From Natrinema versiforme JCM 10478 (GTDB lineage: Archaea; Halobacteriota; Halobacteria; Halobacteriales; Natrialbaceae), in the NCBI RefSeq assembly GCF_000337195.1, contig NZ_AOID01000036.1, forward strand, positions 12,192 through 69,833: a stretch of DNA of 57,642 bases, read 5' to 3'. Positions within the stretch are counted from its first letter, which is position 1; every line of letters starts with the position of its first letter. The notes beneath the pieces are model-generated. The model ran no database searches. It was not told the DNA's origin and worked only from the letters and a program-made list of their open reading frames with translations. Both the position numbers and the translations under genes were made by a program. Shown here one piece after another: positions 7,254 to 15,701 of this stretch.

Positions 7254-7678
7254 TGCCGATGAAAAAGGGCTCGGGAAGCCTCGATTTCGGTAGTGATAAC
7301 GACGACTCGAGCGAGGAGACCTCCGACGACGAACCTCAACAATCCGAGCCGAGCGAGGGCGGACGTGGCGATTACGACGTCGATCAGACCGATCCAACGC
7401 CGACCGAAACGGAATCCGAACCCGACGACGGCCACGAGTATCCGTACTTCGTCCGCCGGAGCAAGGTCGGCGATGAACGCGACGAGCGAATCGAAGTCCA
7501 TCTTCGGACCGACGTGAGTAATCAGGAGTCAGCGTTTCGCAACGATCTCGCCGATGCGCTTGAAACAGCCGACGTATCGAAAACAGACGCACGGGAGTTC
7601 GCACTGAAATACGCCTTCGAGAATCCCGAGGGCGTCGCCGAGTTGATGCGTGAGGAAGGGTACGGTGCGACGGACTAA
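7253..7678 (+). CDS. Partner gene of parA (probable centromere-binding protein)
   Basis: The 141-residue protein overlaps parA by one base. Residues 1-65 are a highly acidic, Ser/Asp/Glu-rich disordered tail. The C-terminal half (YPYFVRRSKVGDERDERIEV, then HLRTDVSNQESAFRNDL and a helical segment to ADVSKTDAREFALKYAFENPEG) looks like a compact DNA-binding domain. It has the size and position of small ParB-like or accessory partition proteins. No classical ParB motif is visible, so the function rests on context: coupled to parA and downstream of an iteron array. Confidence 0.7.
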   Translation: MPMKKGSGSLDFGSDNDDSSEETSDDEPQQSEPSEGGRGDYDVDQTDPTPTETESEPDDGHEYPYFVRRSKVGDERDERIEVHLRTDVSNQESAFRNDLADALETADVSKTDAREFALKYAFENPEGVAELMREEGYGATD

Positions 7679-7743
7679 CCCGACTACAACTCTCCTAAAA
7701 GCTGGCTCGCTAGCCTCTAACTGTCCTACGTTTTCAGACTGGT

Positions 7744-7893
7744 TCAACGGTTACTATCTCTCCCTGAGGACGATGCACGCTTTATCCACCGACGGATGGT
7801 ATCCGAGTGCTTGTAACCGAACGAACCGCCAACTCCGAATACGATACCGAGGATGGTTGCCCACACAATCACTCCTTGCATATCTTCAGACAT
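7744..7893 (-). CDS. Small single-span membrane protein
   Basis: A 49-residue frame on the minus strand starts MSEDMQGVIVWATILGIVFG and continues VGGSFGYKHSDTIRRWIKRA. It has one hydrophobic helix with a glycine-rich face followed by a basic, then polar tail. This topology is common for haloarchaeal small membrane proteins, including viral ones. It lies convergent to the partition operon. No family is assigned. The protein-like pattern (one clean helix, positive residues after it) supports a real gene despite its size. Confidence 0.5.
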   Translation of the reverse strand: MSEDMQGVIVWATILGIVFGVGGSFGYKHSDTIRRWIKRASSSGRDSNR

Positions 7894-8289
7894 GACCGTC
7901 CCCGTATTCAATTGTCAGGGTGAGGGTAGGGTGCCAAAAATCGGACTGCCAGAGCGTGCCGCTCACGTTTCTAATTTCCTTTATTACAAAGCCGGCCCGC
8001 TGGCCGACTGAGCGCGCCAGCCTCGAACTTGCTGCTATTGTGTAGACAGACAGAAAAATTCTATCGTATATGTCAAATATTTAGTAAATACCACCGATCC
8101 TGTGGCGAGAGACAACGGTAGTGTTTGCGAGAGCGGTCTAAATCCCATCTGGGAATTAAATACAAATGTCTATAGAAGCAATAAAATATAACTCCTTGCA
8201 AGGGCAAGCACTATCATATAGCTACGGACGAAGAATACGCCCATCCTATTCCAATCTCCGTTGCAAACCGAGCCGCGAGATACTATTCT
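7894..8289. other. AT-rich intergenic region
   Basis: Nothing recognisable occurs from 7894 to about 8184. From 8185 the frame of the next gene is already open without a start codon and encodes protein-like sequence (HIATDEEYAHPIPISVANRA), so part of this stretch may be the lost 5' end of that gene. The region around 8030-8215 is unusually AT-rich for this window. Confidence 0.4.
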
Positions 8290-8577
8290 ATGCCGAAAGG
8301 TGATCTTCATGAACTGCTCGAAAAGATCGACGATAGGGACGATTTGAGAAACGATCTACAGGCCCGTTCCGAGCGGTCAGAGAAATTTGAAGTTCTTAAA
8401 CGTGGCTGGAATGCAACGTACTATCGAGTTGCTAGAGGGTGGACTCGTAGATTCGACACAACACATTTCAATGCGACTAACGCACTCAATCAGTGCTACG
8501 ATAGAGCTGTAACCGAGAAAACGAATGCCCATATCGAAAATGGAGAGGGATTCGTCCTCTCAAACATTCGCGAATAG
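8290..8577 (+). CDS. Hypothetical protein, possibly 5'-truncated
   Basis: The product is 95 residues from ATG 8290 (MPKGDLHELLEKIDDRDDLR), helical and charged, of no recognised family. The frame remains open for 35 codons upstream, to 8185, without ATG, GTG or TTG, and that stretch (including AHPIPISVANRAARYYS) looks coding. The gene has therefore probably lost its original start, or uses an internal one. It sits in an AT-rich patch of different composition from its neighbours, which hints at transfer. Confidence 0.5.
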   Translation: MPKGDLHELLEKIDDRDDLRNDLQARSERSEKFEVLKRGWNATYYRVARGWTRRFDTTHFNATNALNQCYDRAVTEKTNAHIENGEGFVLSNIRE

Positions 8578-8663
8578 GACGAATAACCCCCACGCCGTAC
8601 TCTCTTTTCTACATTCACCACGGTACCAGTAATTTAAATACTACCACATATCAATAGCGGTGT

Positions 8664-8966
8664 ATGCCAATCGCGAAGAATTGGAGTGAGGCGAAGAAGT
8701 CGCATATCAAGGAGAAGGCTCCGTCGAAGAGCGGGGTTTACGAACTGAAGTGCTTCGGTGAACTGACGTACATCGGCCATTCGAGTGACATTCAGAGTCG
8801 GTTACTCGAGCATCTCTCTGAGAAAGATCCGAACTACTACCGCTTCGAGACGGCGGGCTGGCTCTCGAGTTCGAAGAAAATGGAGGACAAACACCTCACG
8901 CGATACGAACGCAAACACGGCTCGTTGCCAGCGTGGAACGACAACGATACGCGGGCGAAGCGATAA
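8664..8966 (+). CDS. GIY-YIG domain protein
   Basis: The 100-residue protein is made almost entirely of a GIY-YIG fold. SGVYELKCFGELTYIGHSSD gives the G-x-Y and Y-I-G strands, followed by the conserved Arg in IQSRLLEHL. An aromatic-rich middle (YYRFETAGWLSS) and a Glu in MEDKHLTRYERKHG could complete the nuclease site. Family members include homing and repair nucleases. Stand-alone small forms occur in haloarchaeal plasmids and viruses with unknown targets. The start ATG was chosen because the fold begins shortly after it. Confidence 0.8.
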   Translation: MPIAKNWSEAKKSHIKEKAPSKSGVYELKCFGELTYIGHSSDIQSRLLEHLSEKDPNYYRFETAGWLSSSKKMEDKHLTRYERKHGSLPAWNDNDTRAKR

Positions 8967-9250
8967 GGGCACGTCATGTCTGCCTCCAGAACCGCTCGCT
9001 GCCGTGGCCGATCGCCCCCGATCGCGACGACGAGTGGACCGTCTCGACTGTCGCTTGCCGGACGACCAACCATGACGGTGCGGCCGTCTGTGCGGCGACC
9101 GGCGAGACCGTCTCGCTGTCCGAGACGCATTTCTACGTGACGTTGCGCCGCGAGAGCGAGCATCGGTTCGAGCCCGCGGAGTACGACGAATTGAGCGTTC
9201 GCGAGGGGGCGCTCGACGAACTGGACGACTGGCTCGAAGACGGAGAGTAG
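8933..9250 (+). CDS. Hypothetical protein, start uncertain
   Basis: The 105-residue frame begins at a GTG overlapping the GIY-YIG gene. The likely folded part is WTVSTVACRTTNHDGAAVCA followed by TGETVSLSETHFYVTLRRES and a terminal acidic helix (DELDDWLEDGE). The two Cys and the ETHFYVTLRRE strand resemble small haloarchaeal zinc-finger-like proteins in which a CxxC knuckle precedes such a strand, but the second Cys of each pair is missing here. No good start exists near the folded part, so this may be the 3' end of a disrupted gene. Confidence 0.45.
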   Translation: MERQRYAGEAIRARHVCLQNRSLPWPIAPDRDDEWTVSTVACRTTNHDGAAVCAATGETVSLSETHFYVTLRRESEHRFEPAEYDELSVREGALDELDDWLEDGE

Positions 9251-9306
9251 ACCAGTTCCACCCTGCTACACGAACTCTTTTTACAACTGAACCGAATGAC
9301 TCGACA

Positions 9307-9942
9307 ATGAACCGAGACTTCTGGATTGGCGAATTAGGGCGTCTATATCAGCGTAGCTCGGAGGCGATCAATGACGACGATACAAAAGCAGTCCGACCCC
9401 TTACAAGCCAATTTAACGAGAATCTCGAGGAGCTAAAGGATGCTTTCCAAGACAATACGATCATTCAGGGGACCGATAAGGTAGAACCGGTAACAGAAGG
9501 TGGCAGCAGTTCTAGTCGGGGAATGGTAACCTTTTCACCATCCCGAATACGGGAAGAAGCTCTCCACGAGATCCGATCACGCTGCGAGAGGATGGCGAAC
9601 AGTATTGGATACGATCTGCCAGAACAACGCAAAGAGACAGCACGTCAAAATAACATGGTCATGGTGTCTGTGGAGTCTAACCAAACGACTTCCCAAGAGG
9701 TGAATCAGGAGGTCACAGTTGAATCGATCCAGAACACTATCTCGGCACTTCCCCGGCCGCCTGAGCAAAAGGAGCAACTTGAGGAGATCTTTTCTGAGTT
9801 CGAATCAGAACTTGACGACGAACAAGATGAATCACGGCTTCGTGGACTAATTGACTCGGCGAAAAATATCAGCGAAGATGTCGCCAGCCAAATGGCGATC
9901 ATTGCGATGAAACATGGGCTGACTGGGGTTTTGTTCGCGTAA
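9307..9942 (+). CDS. Hypothetical helical protein
   Basis: The 211-residue soluble protein begins MNRDFWIGELGRLYQRSSEA. A Ser/Gly linker (about 68-73) separates two helical parts. The C-terminal third (IQNTISALPRPPEQKEQLEE, then LIDSAKNISEDVASQMAIIA) resembles the C-terminal helical module found in several uncharacterised prokaryotic proteins, some of them linked to phage defence, but I cannot name the family. AT content is higher than in the surrounding genes, consistent with recent acquisition. A defence role is speculation. Confidence 0.6.
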   Translation: MNRDFWIGELGRLYQRSSEAINDDDTKAVRPLTSQFNENLEELKDAFQDNTIIQGTDKVEPVTEGGSSSSRGMVTFSPSRIREEALHEIRSRCERMANSIGYDLPEQRKETARQNNMVMVSVESNQTTSQEVNQEVTVESIQNTISALPRPPEQKEQLEEIFSEFESELDDEQDESRLRGLIDSAKNISEDVASQMAIIAMKHGLTGVLFA

Positions 9943-10033
9943 GCCCCATCTATCCATCCATCGACAGTCACTCGATACAGGTGCCCGCTGCCCATCGCGC
10001 CGTTCAACTCCGCGATCGCCGCCCCCAGTAACC

Positions 10034-10052
10034 GACCGCCGAATGGGCGGTC
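10034..10052. terminator. Hairpin between convergent genes
   Basis: GACCGCC-GAATG-GGCGGTC forms a 7-bp GC-rich stem with a 5-base loop between convergent genes ending at 9942 and 10091. It has no strong T-run, so the terminator role is tentative. Confidence 0.4.
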
Positions 10053-10090
10053 GCAACCGACGGCGGAGAAACTGACTAGCGCGACCCGCT

Positions 10091-10255
10091 CTATTTCTCT
10101 ACCCGTTCTGGATAGCAGTCGGGACAGGGTTTGTAGCCCTGTTCCTCGAGTTCATCGAGCGATTCAGTCCGCCGCTCTGCTTTGTCACCGATCATTTGCA
10201 TGAGATCGGAGTTACAATTCGACCGATGGTACAGGTCTCCAGTCGTATATGTCAT
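10091..10255 (-). CDS. Small Ada-type zinc-binding protein
   Basis: The 54-residue protein MTYTTGDLYHRSNCNSDLMQ continues to GYKPCPDCYPERVEK. The arrangement Y-H-x-x-x-C, then SLDELEEQGYKPCPDCYP, matches the metal-binding module of Ada and related proteins (Y-H-x-x-x-C ... GykPC-x-x-C-xP), with three Cys and one His as probable zinc ligands. It lacks the methyltransferase parts of Ada. The ATG at 10255 was preferred over 10276 because the module begins right after it. It probably binds DNA or protein; the substrate is unknown. Confidence 0.65.
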   Translation of the reverse strand: MTYTTGDLYHRSNCNSDLMQMIGDKAERRTESLDELEEQGYKPCPDCYPERVEK

Positions 10256-10396
10256 GGCCTGCCATTGGTTCCGCACAATTGCATAAAAGGTTCCGTGCGG
10301 ATGTCCCGGGTGTTCTCTGGTGGCGAGATGGCCTGGCGTTCACTTTCACTTCGGTACAGGAACCCTTATTCACGGCCGCCAACAAGTCCGGCTTGC

Positions 10397-10780
10397 ATGG
10401 CAGACAATACAGTTGAGGTACGCATCGAGAGCGTCACTGCGACACACGACCGAAGCGGTGCGATTGAGCACGTCGATATCGAACTTACGCACGACGGATC
10501 GGTTATGAACGATACTCGGCACCGTGCCCCTATTCCTGCTGTCGAATACCGGTTCGTCGTCGATGACCGTACTGCGAAACTCGTGGAGATCAACACCGTA
10601 GACGAAGATAGCGAACACAACTACGACGGCGTCCCCGGAGTATCGCTTGACGACCTTCAGACCATCTCGGCAGCCTACGAGGTGCTCGAGGGCTTCGATG
10701 CGATCGACGACGTAGAGTCAGTCGATGAAACAGTCGCCGAAGTTGCTGGGTTCGCAGACGAGATTTCTTACAAAGACTAA
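10397..10780 (+). CDS. Hypothetical acidic protein
   Basis: The product is 127 residues beginning MADNTVEVRIESVTATHDRS. Several beta strands (EVRIESVTA, HVDIELTHDG, VEYRFVVDDRTAKLVEI) are followed by helices (LDDLQTISAAYEVLEGFDA). This looks like a small globular cytoplasmic protein with no Cys and no membrane segment. The family is not recognised. The ATG at 10397 was chosen because the coding pattern begins there; upstream sequence in the same frame reads like noise. Confidence 0.6.
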   Translation: MADNTVEVRIESVTATHDRSGAIEHVDIELTHDGSVMNDTRHRAPIPAVEYRFVVDDRTAKLVEINTVDEDSEHNYDGVPGVSLDDLQTISAAYEVLEGFDAIDDVESVDETVAEVAGFADEISYKD

Positions 10781-10817
10781 GCCCGAACCGTCGCGTACGT
10801 TCTCGAGCGGTTGATTT

Positions 10818-11255
10818 TCAGAAATCGCCTGGGTCTGGAACGTCTTTCCCATCGTCTCTGAGCGTATGGTTCGCAACAGAAATACCAGAACAAACCGAGC
10901 TGTATAGGAACACAGCACTGGCGATAATGAAAATACGCGTTTCGACACCTGCGAGTGCGTCTGTCGGTGTTCCAACTACCGATACCACGGCTGCACCGCC
11001 GAGAATCGACGCCCCGAGTGCGCTCAACTCGAGTTTGAATAGGTCTGCCACAATATCAAACTCGACTCGCCAGTGTGTCCAGAGGAGCAGTCCAAGCGCA
11101 GGGAAATTCGCGAGGGTCAATTGCCCCGGGACTTCTTGTCCATTCGCGAGATATGAGGCTTGTTGGAAATTGAGCAACAGAACGACGATCACGGATGCTA
11201 CCACGAGCGCGACGTCCCTTGTGAGGAAGTCTTTCGGATCTGAATATAGTTCCAT
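10818..11255 (-). CDS. Membrane protein with four predicted helices
   Basis: The 145-residue product starts MELYSDPKDFLTRDVALVVA. Four hydrophobic segments are at about 15-32, 45-60, 77-96 and 106-124, and the C-terminal tail is acidic. There are no catalytic motifs and no family is recognised. It stands alone, convergent with the gene at 10397 and divergent from the integrase region. Confidence 0.65.
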   Translation of the reverse strand: MELYSDPKDFLTRDVALVVASVIVVLLLNFQQASYLANGQEVPGQLTLANFPALGLLLWTHWRVEFDIVADLFKLELSALGASILGGAAVVSVVGTPTDALAGVETRIFIIASAVFLYSSVCSGISVANHTLRDDGKDVPDPGDF

Positions 11256-11479
11256 ATCACTACTTCACACTGAATGACTGTATTTCTAACCCCTCTATTT
11301 CCTGTAGCCGATCGTGAACGCGTCAGACGTTCGTTTTCGACGGATTCGTTTCTAGCGATAGAGGCGACGATTCCATATAGCGATATACAGTTTAACGCTA
11401 CACTCACCAACCCCGATTCGTTCGATTTCTGTACGCTCACAGCCTGCAACTACAACCGAGTCAACAACAATACCACATA

Positions 11480-11501
11480 GTACATTAGACCAATAATGTA
11501 C
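11480..11501. promoter_or_regulatory. Palindrome GTACATTA-N6-TAATGTAC upstream of the integrase
   Basis: A perfect 8-bp inverted repeat (11480-11487 and 11494-11501) lies 43 bases before the integrase start. It is a likely operator or recombinase accessory site. Confidence 0.5.
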
Positions 11502-11543
11502 GGTGCTATTTTGTAGGTCCACGCCCTTGGGTAAGCCGAGTCG

Positions 11544-12653
11544 ATGTCTCAGGACAACTCCGGGGGTTCCGGCGGGGAAATCGCCCTCGAAGACGCGAAA
11601 GACGAATTCCTGCGAGAACAGAAGGGGAACTACAGTAGCAACCTCAAGTACAACCTCAAGAAGTGGCTCGACGAGTGGATTGACGGCCGCCACGAGGAGA
11701 CGCTGGCCGACGTGACGCCGTTGACCATGCGTCACTACGCGAACTACCTCGAGCGGCGGTCACGGGGTGACACAGGGATCGCAGAGTCGTCGGCCCGTAC
11801 CTACTACAACTACGTCTCGGCGTTCCTCTCGTGGGCTGTGAAAGTCGAGTACCTGCCGGAGAACCCAGCAGAGAAAGAACGGGCAAAAGACCCGCTCCCG
11901 AACGGCGACACGAGTAGCAGCGAGCAACAGTTCTGGCAACCCGAACAGCGAGCGGCACTCACCGACTACGTCGACGAGCGTGCTCGTGAGGCGATCGCCG
12001 CTGACGGGACCGACGCCTTCGAGGAGGTACGGGACCGCGCGCTGATCTACGTGCTGGCCTACACCGGCGTTCGTGGGTCGGAGGTCCTGGCCGACGCGAG
12101 ACACGACGACCGAAACGGCCTCCGGTGGGACGATGTCTACCTCGAGAACGGTATGATCGAAGTCTTCGGCAAGAGCCAGGATCCAAACGAGGAGGTCGGG
12201 CTCACCGGTCAAACAATCGAACCGCTGCGGCGGCTCCGAACCCTCATTGATCCGCCTGCCGAGTCGTGGCCAGTCTTTCCGTCCCGGCATCCACCGTCGC
12301 TGTACGACCGGATCGACGAGTCGGAGTACGATCGTCCGGAGGGAAACCCGTGGGAGTTCTGCCTTGAGAACAGTATCGAACCACCGTCGATGAGTACCTC
12401 CGGTGCTCGGACGCTGCTGAAACGTCTCTCGAAAGAGGCCGAAGTGCCGGGACTGGATTTCGAGGACGGCGAGTATCTAACGCTGCATGGTGCCCGGCGA
12501 GGCGTCGGAGAGACGCTGTATAAGGAACACGGCGCGCAACGCGCCCAACGGACGCTTCGCCACGCCGATCCGAAGACGACCTCCGAGATGTATTCGCACA
12601 TAGAAGCGAGCGAGCTGGGCGAGGACAATACGGCGGTGTTCGAAAACGAATGA
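11544..12653 (+). CDS. Tyrosine recombinase/integrase (XerC/D-like)
   Basis: The 369-residue integrase has a SAM-like core-binding domain at about 15-110 (FLREQKGNYSSNLKYNLKKW, then YYNYVSAFLSWAVKV) and a catalytic domain from about 130. All expected catalytic residues are visible: Arg177 in TGVRGSE, a Lys near 210, the His-x-x-Arg at 315-318 (LHGARRG), His340 in LRHADPKTT and the nucleophile Tyr350 in MYSHIEA. It appears intact and may mobilise or resolve the replicon. Its stop overlaps a small frameshifted membrane gene, and a second integrase fragment follows, so this has been a repeated integration or recombination site. No att repeat was identified. Confidence 0.92.
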   Translation: MSQDNSGGSGGEIALEDAKDEFLREQKGNYSSNLKYNLKKWLDEWIDGRHEETLADVTPLTMRHYANYLERRSRGDTGIAESSARTYYNYVSAFLSWAVKVEYLPENPAEKERAKDPLPNGDTSSSEQQFWQPEQRAALTDYVDERAREAIAADGTDAFEEVRDRALIYVLAYTGVRGSEVLADARHDDRNGLRWDDVYLENGMIEVFGKSQDPNEEVGLTGQTIEPLRRLRTLIDPPAESWPVFPSRHPPSLYDRIDESEYDRPEGNPWEFCLENSIEPPSMSTSGARTLLKRLSKEAEVPGLDFEDGEYLTLHGARRGVGETLYKEHGAQRAQRTLRHADPKTTSEMYSHIEASELGEDNTAVFENE

Positions 12654-12873
12654 GTTCTCCGACAAAAGAGTCCGAAAACATTGCGGTGGCTGCGATGAAT
12701 ATTGTGGGGACTTTAGCGCAATTGCAATTCCAATCCGGCTTCTCGGCGGTGGAATAGGGGATTTTGCGGCTGTGTTAGCTACGGTTCTTGTCCTAGTGGG
12801 CGGACTCAAGACTATTCGGCACCTTGCTCGATCTGGCCTACGAACTTATCGGAGAAGAAGACCAGTCGAGTGA
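12650..12873 (+). pseudogene. Frameshifted small membrane protein downstream of the integrase
   Basis: An ATG overlapping the integrase stop opens MSSPTKESENIAVAAMNIVG but ends at a TAG near 12757. In the next frame, from about 12744, a clear hydrophobic helix continues (GDFAAVLATVLVLVGGLKTI, then a basic tail RHLARSGLRTYRRRRP) to a TGA at 12871-12873. Together they make a typical small membrane protein of the kind that follows integrases in haloarchaeal elements, broken by a one-base shift. Confidence 0.6.
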
Positions 12874-12935
12874 GTTCGCAGGATCATGGAGGGCCGCCGA
12901 TGCCCTGATCAGCACTCTCGACGCCACTTGACGAC

Positions 12936-13208
12936 AGATTCGAGCGGTACCTCCAGGACAAGGGAAAAGGCCGCGTGGCGACGGCAGGAACTACCGACGC
13001 AACGCAGGGCGTGAGCTCAAGCGGTTCGCCGAGTGGGCCATCGGCAACCGCAGTGACGACTGGACCGGGATCGTTCCCGACGATATCGACCGTGAATCCA
13101 CCTTTGAGGACCTCGACGAACGCGTGTTCTACGAGTATCCGGCATCTCGCCGGTGACCGAGGGCTCAAACAGACCACTATACAAACCTATTACCGCTATA
13201 TATTTGCG
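12936..13208 (+). pseudogene. Remnant of a second integrase (N-terminal domain only)
   Basis: In pieces from different frames one can read RFERYLQDKGKGR, then GDGRNYRRNAGRELKRFAEW, then DIDRESTFEDLDERVFYEY and finally RHLAGDRGLKQTTIQTYYRY. This is the core-binding domain of a haloarchaeal tyrosine recombinase, with frameshifts near 12976 and 13137 and no catalytic domain. It shows a past integration or deletion next to the intact integrase. Confidence 0.7.
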
Positions 13209-13404
13209 TAGTGTGGCTGGTGCCAGAGTTTCGGAGGATAGGTCAGTTTTAGATTGAGTTTCCCCAATCATCGAGATGATTCGACAATATGAGGCAGTCT
13301 TGAATGCATATGGGCGAATTGGCAAGATGTAGCTCGAATTTTGGAGTTGCTGAATAGCGTTTCCACTCCCATACAGCTACCTCGGTGAGAATGCAGCCGA
13401 TTAG

Positions 13405-15003
13405 TTAGGCGGAATCAACGCCGAGACGATTAGCTACACACTCGCCAGCGGTCAAGATCGGTACGTAGTCCATCTCTCCGTCAACACCGGCTTTCAGCAG
13501 GAAGTCGGTGAGCCGCCAGATATTGTACAGCAGCACGGCAAACACGAAGTAGAACAGCCGTACCCGATAGTCCTTCGACGAGGTCTTCGCGAGGAAGTCG
13601 TGCTTGATACTCTTGTATTCGTTCTCGATCTGCTAGCGGCGGCTGTACCGTCGACAGAACGTCTCTGCCTCGTCCGGTTCAACCTTAAGATTCGTCGCGA
13701 AGACAGCTGTTCCATCGCCTTTCGTCGACGGTACATACACGAACCGCATCGAGTGGCTTCCTGTTTCGACGCTGACGGAGGCCGATTCCACGGCGACTTC
13801 TTGTTCGTCGTCCATCGTCTCAATGACCTCCCGCTCCGTGCTGTTGATCCGTTTCGGGATCAGGTAGTTCACTCCGAGATTCGGACACGTCTGTAAGACC
13901 TGCTGGGAATCGAACTCGCGGTCACAGAGTACCGTCTCGATGGGGACGTGTTCCTGTGCTCGCTTCACCAGGCGTCGGACGACACGGTGAATCTTGTTCG
14001 GATTTCTGTCCCATTCCGAACTCTCTCGAACCGGTTCTACACCGAGTACCAGCGGGATGTTCTGCCCAACGATCGACAAAGTCGCGAATTTGAACGCCCG
14101 ACGCTCCTGCTCTTTCGTCCCGCTAACCATCGACATCCCCTCAACGTCGCCGTAGTATGGAATGGTCGTGATGTCGATCGCGGCTGCTACCGGCCGGCGA
14201 AACGACGCTTCAGATGCGATGACCGAAACCAGCCGGTCAGTCGCCTCATCGAGTCCGTCGATGAGTGTCTCCAAATCAAATTGCTTGATTGCTCGGTGGT
14301 GAGTATCCCTGTGTGGACCGTAGTCGGTCCCACGCCGATATTGGAAGCGTGCTGCGCCCTGTGATGTCCCACAGCCGACCATCCCCATGAACGTTTGCAA
14401 CTCGAAGAACTGCGTGTCCCCATACGTAGCATTCGCGGCGCGACCCGAGTCGAACTCGTTGAAGCCGTGGTCCCGTGCGAGGCGCGTGGTTCGATGGATT
14501 TGTTTGTCAGTGAATCCTCGACCAGCTGCCTCATCGTCCTTGGGAGAACGATTTTGCTCGTCGACAACCTCACTTTTCGGTCGAGCAGCAGGAGCTGAGA
14601 ACTCCCGGTCGTGGACCTCTTTGACGACGAAGTGGGAAGCACTCCGAACGAACTCTCGGACACCGTCGTTGAAGCGATTGCGCCATGTTCGAGACAGCAC
14701 AGATTCATCAGGGATGTGATCCAGCCCGAATAGTTCGGCAAGTTCTTGATACCGAGCCAGCGCTCGATAGCTCTCACCCGTGATTTCCCGGTAGATGAGG
14801 AGTCGAACCATCCCGAGAAACGAGTCCGGGGAGGGGTGCCACTCTGGATAACTGTCATTGAGATATTCGGTTCGAATCGTACTCTCAGCGATGCTCGATG
14901 GCAGCGAGTTGCCTGCTTGAAGCTGTTCAGTAATTTCGATTCCCGTACAGGTATCAGTCATTCGGCAGGCATGGTTCGAGAGCTGATCCAGCGAGTCAGC
15001 CAT
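13405..15003 (-). pseudogene. IS4-like DDE transposase with in-frame amber codon
   Basis: The frame would encode 532 codons from ATG 15003 to TAA 13405-13407, with a TAG at 13633-13635 (codon 457). The DDE positions are AAIDITTIPYYGD, VLCDREFDS and, right after the stop, QIENEYKSIKHDF. The catalytic Glu is therefore lost if translation ends at the amber. The expected residue is Trp (TGG to TAG). The tail after the stop is a normal transposase C-terminus (YFVFAVLLYNIWRLTDFLLK), so the mutation is recent. The family looks related to the haloarchaeal ISH3/IS4 group; the exact name is not certain. Terminal inverted repeats were not resolved. Confidence 0.85.
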
Positions 15004-15119
15004 CGATTCATAATTGTATCGGGGTGGTAGAAGTAGTTGAGGATCCTACCTGTCGTGTCGCGTTCCTCATGAATTTGTTGATTCAAGACGTATTCTGGAA
15101 ATGGAACGACGGGTTCTGG

Positions 15120-15672
15120 TGAATCGCCATGCGATGCTTGATTTCACTGTGTCACCGCTCGCTTGATGTTGTTGACGATATACTTCATGACGAGTTCTCG
15201 AAATTCTTGATACCAGGTTTGCGCACGCACAGCGATGCCGTGCGTGCGCTTGATCGCCGAGAGGGGGCCTCACACATCGATCGCTGGCGGTAACGAGGCC
15301 CATCGACCACGCGCACAATGCGCGGGTCGATGGGCCGGAAGATTCAATGCTTAATCAGTGGTCTTATACCCTCGTCTCTGAGTTTTCGCGTAATTGCATC
15401 CAGTCGTAGCCTTTGGCGAGGCTGTGCAGATCGCCTGTGTTGCGGCAGGCGACCCGCCAGCCGAACTGTGTATCATGCGGTTTCCCGGTCGTACAGTGAA
15501 CGTCGAGGACAGCTTGCATCGCCGTGTCAACGAGAGCGGTCGCTTTCAGTGTTTGAACGCGATAGTTTGTCCGGCGGTAGTAGTGCTTGCTGCCGTTCTC
15601 ACGATGGAATAGCATGGCGTCGTGCCCAGCCACCAAATATGTAAGTGTATTTAATACATCCCAATCCGACAA
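15120..15672 (-). pseudogene. Remnant of an IS5-family transposase
   Basis: The frame from 15672 gives HYYRRTNYRVQTLKATALVD, HCTTGKPHDTQFGWRVACRN and LHSLAKGYDWMQLREN, familiar from haloarchaeal IS5-group transposases, and stops at 15364. Beyond it, in shifted frames, the end of the same protein can be read (DHAHNARIDG-like, then QTWYQEFRELV-like and NNIKRAV-like sequence) to about 15120. The 5' catalytic part is missing. It lies directly behind the IS4-like element. Confidence 0.75.
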
Positions 15673-15701
15673 TAGTGCTTATAGAACAATTCTACAGTCA
15701 T

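Noticed and set aside
13633-13635. Amber codon decoded as pyrrolysine
   Set aside because: Pyrrolysine is not known in Halobacteria and the expected residue is Trp, one base from TAG; a nonsense mutation is simpler.
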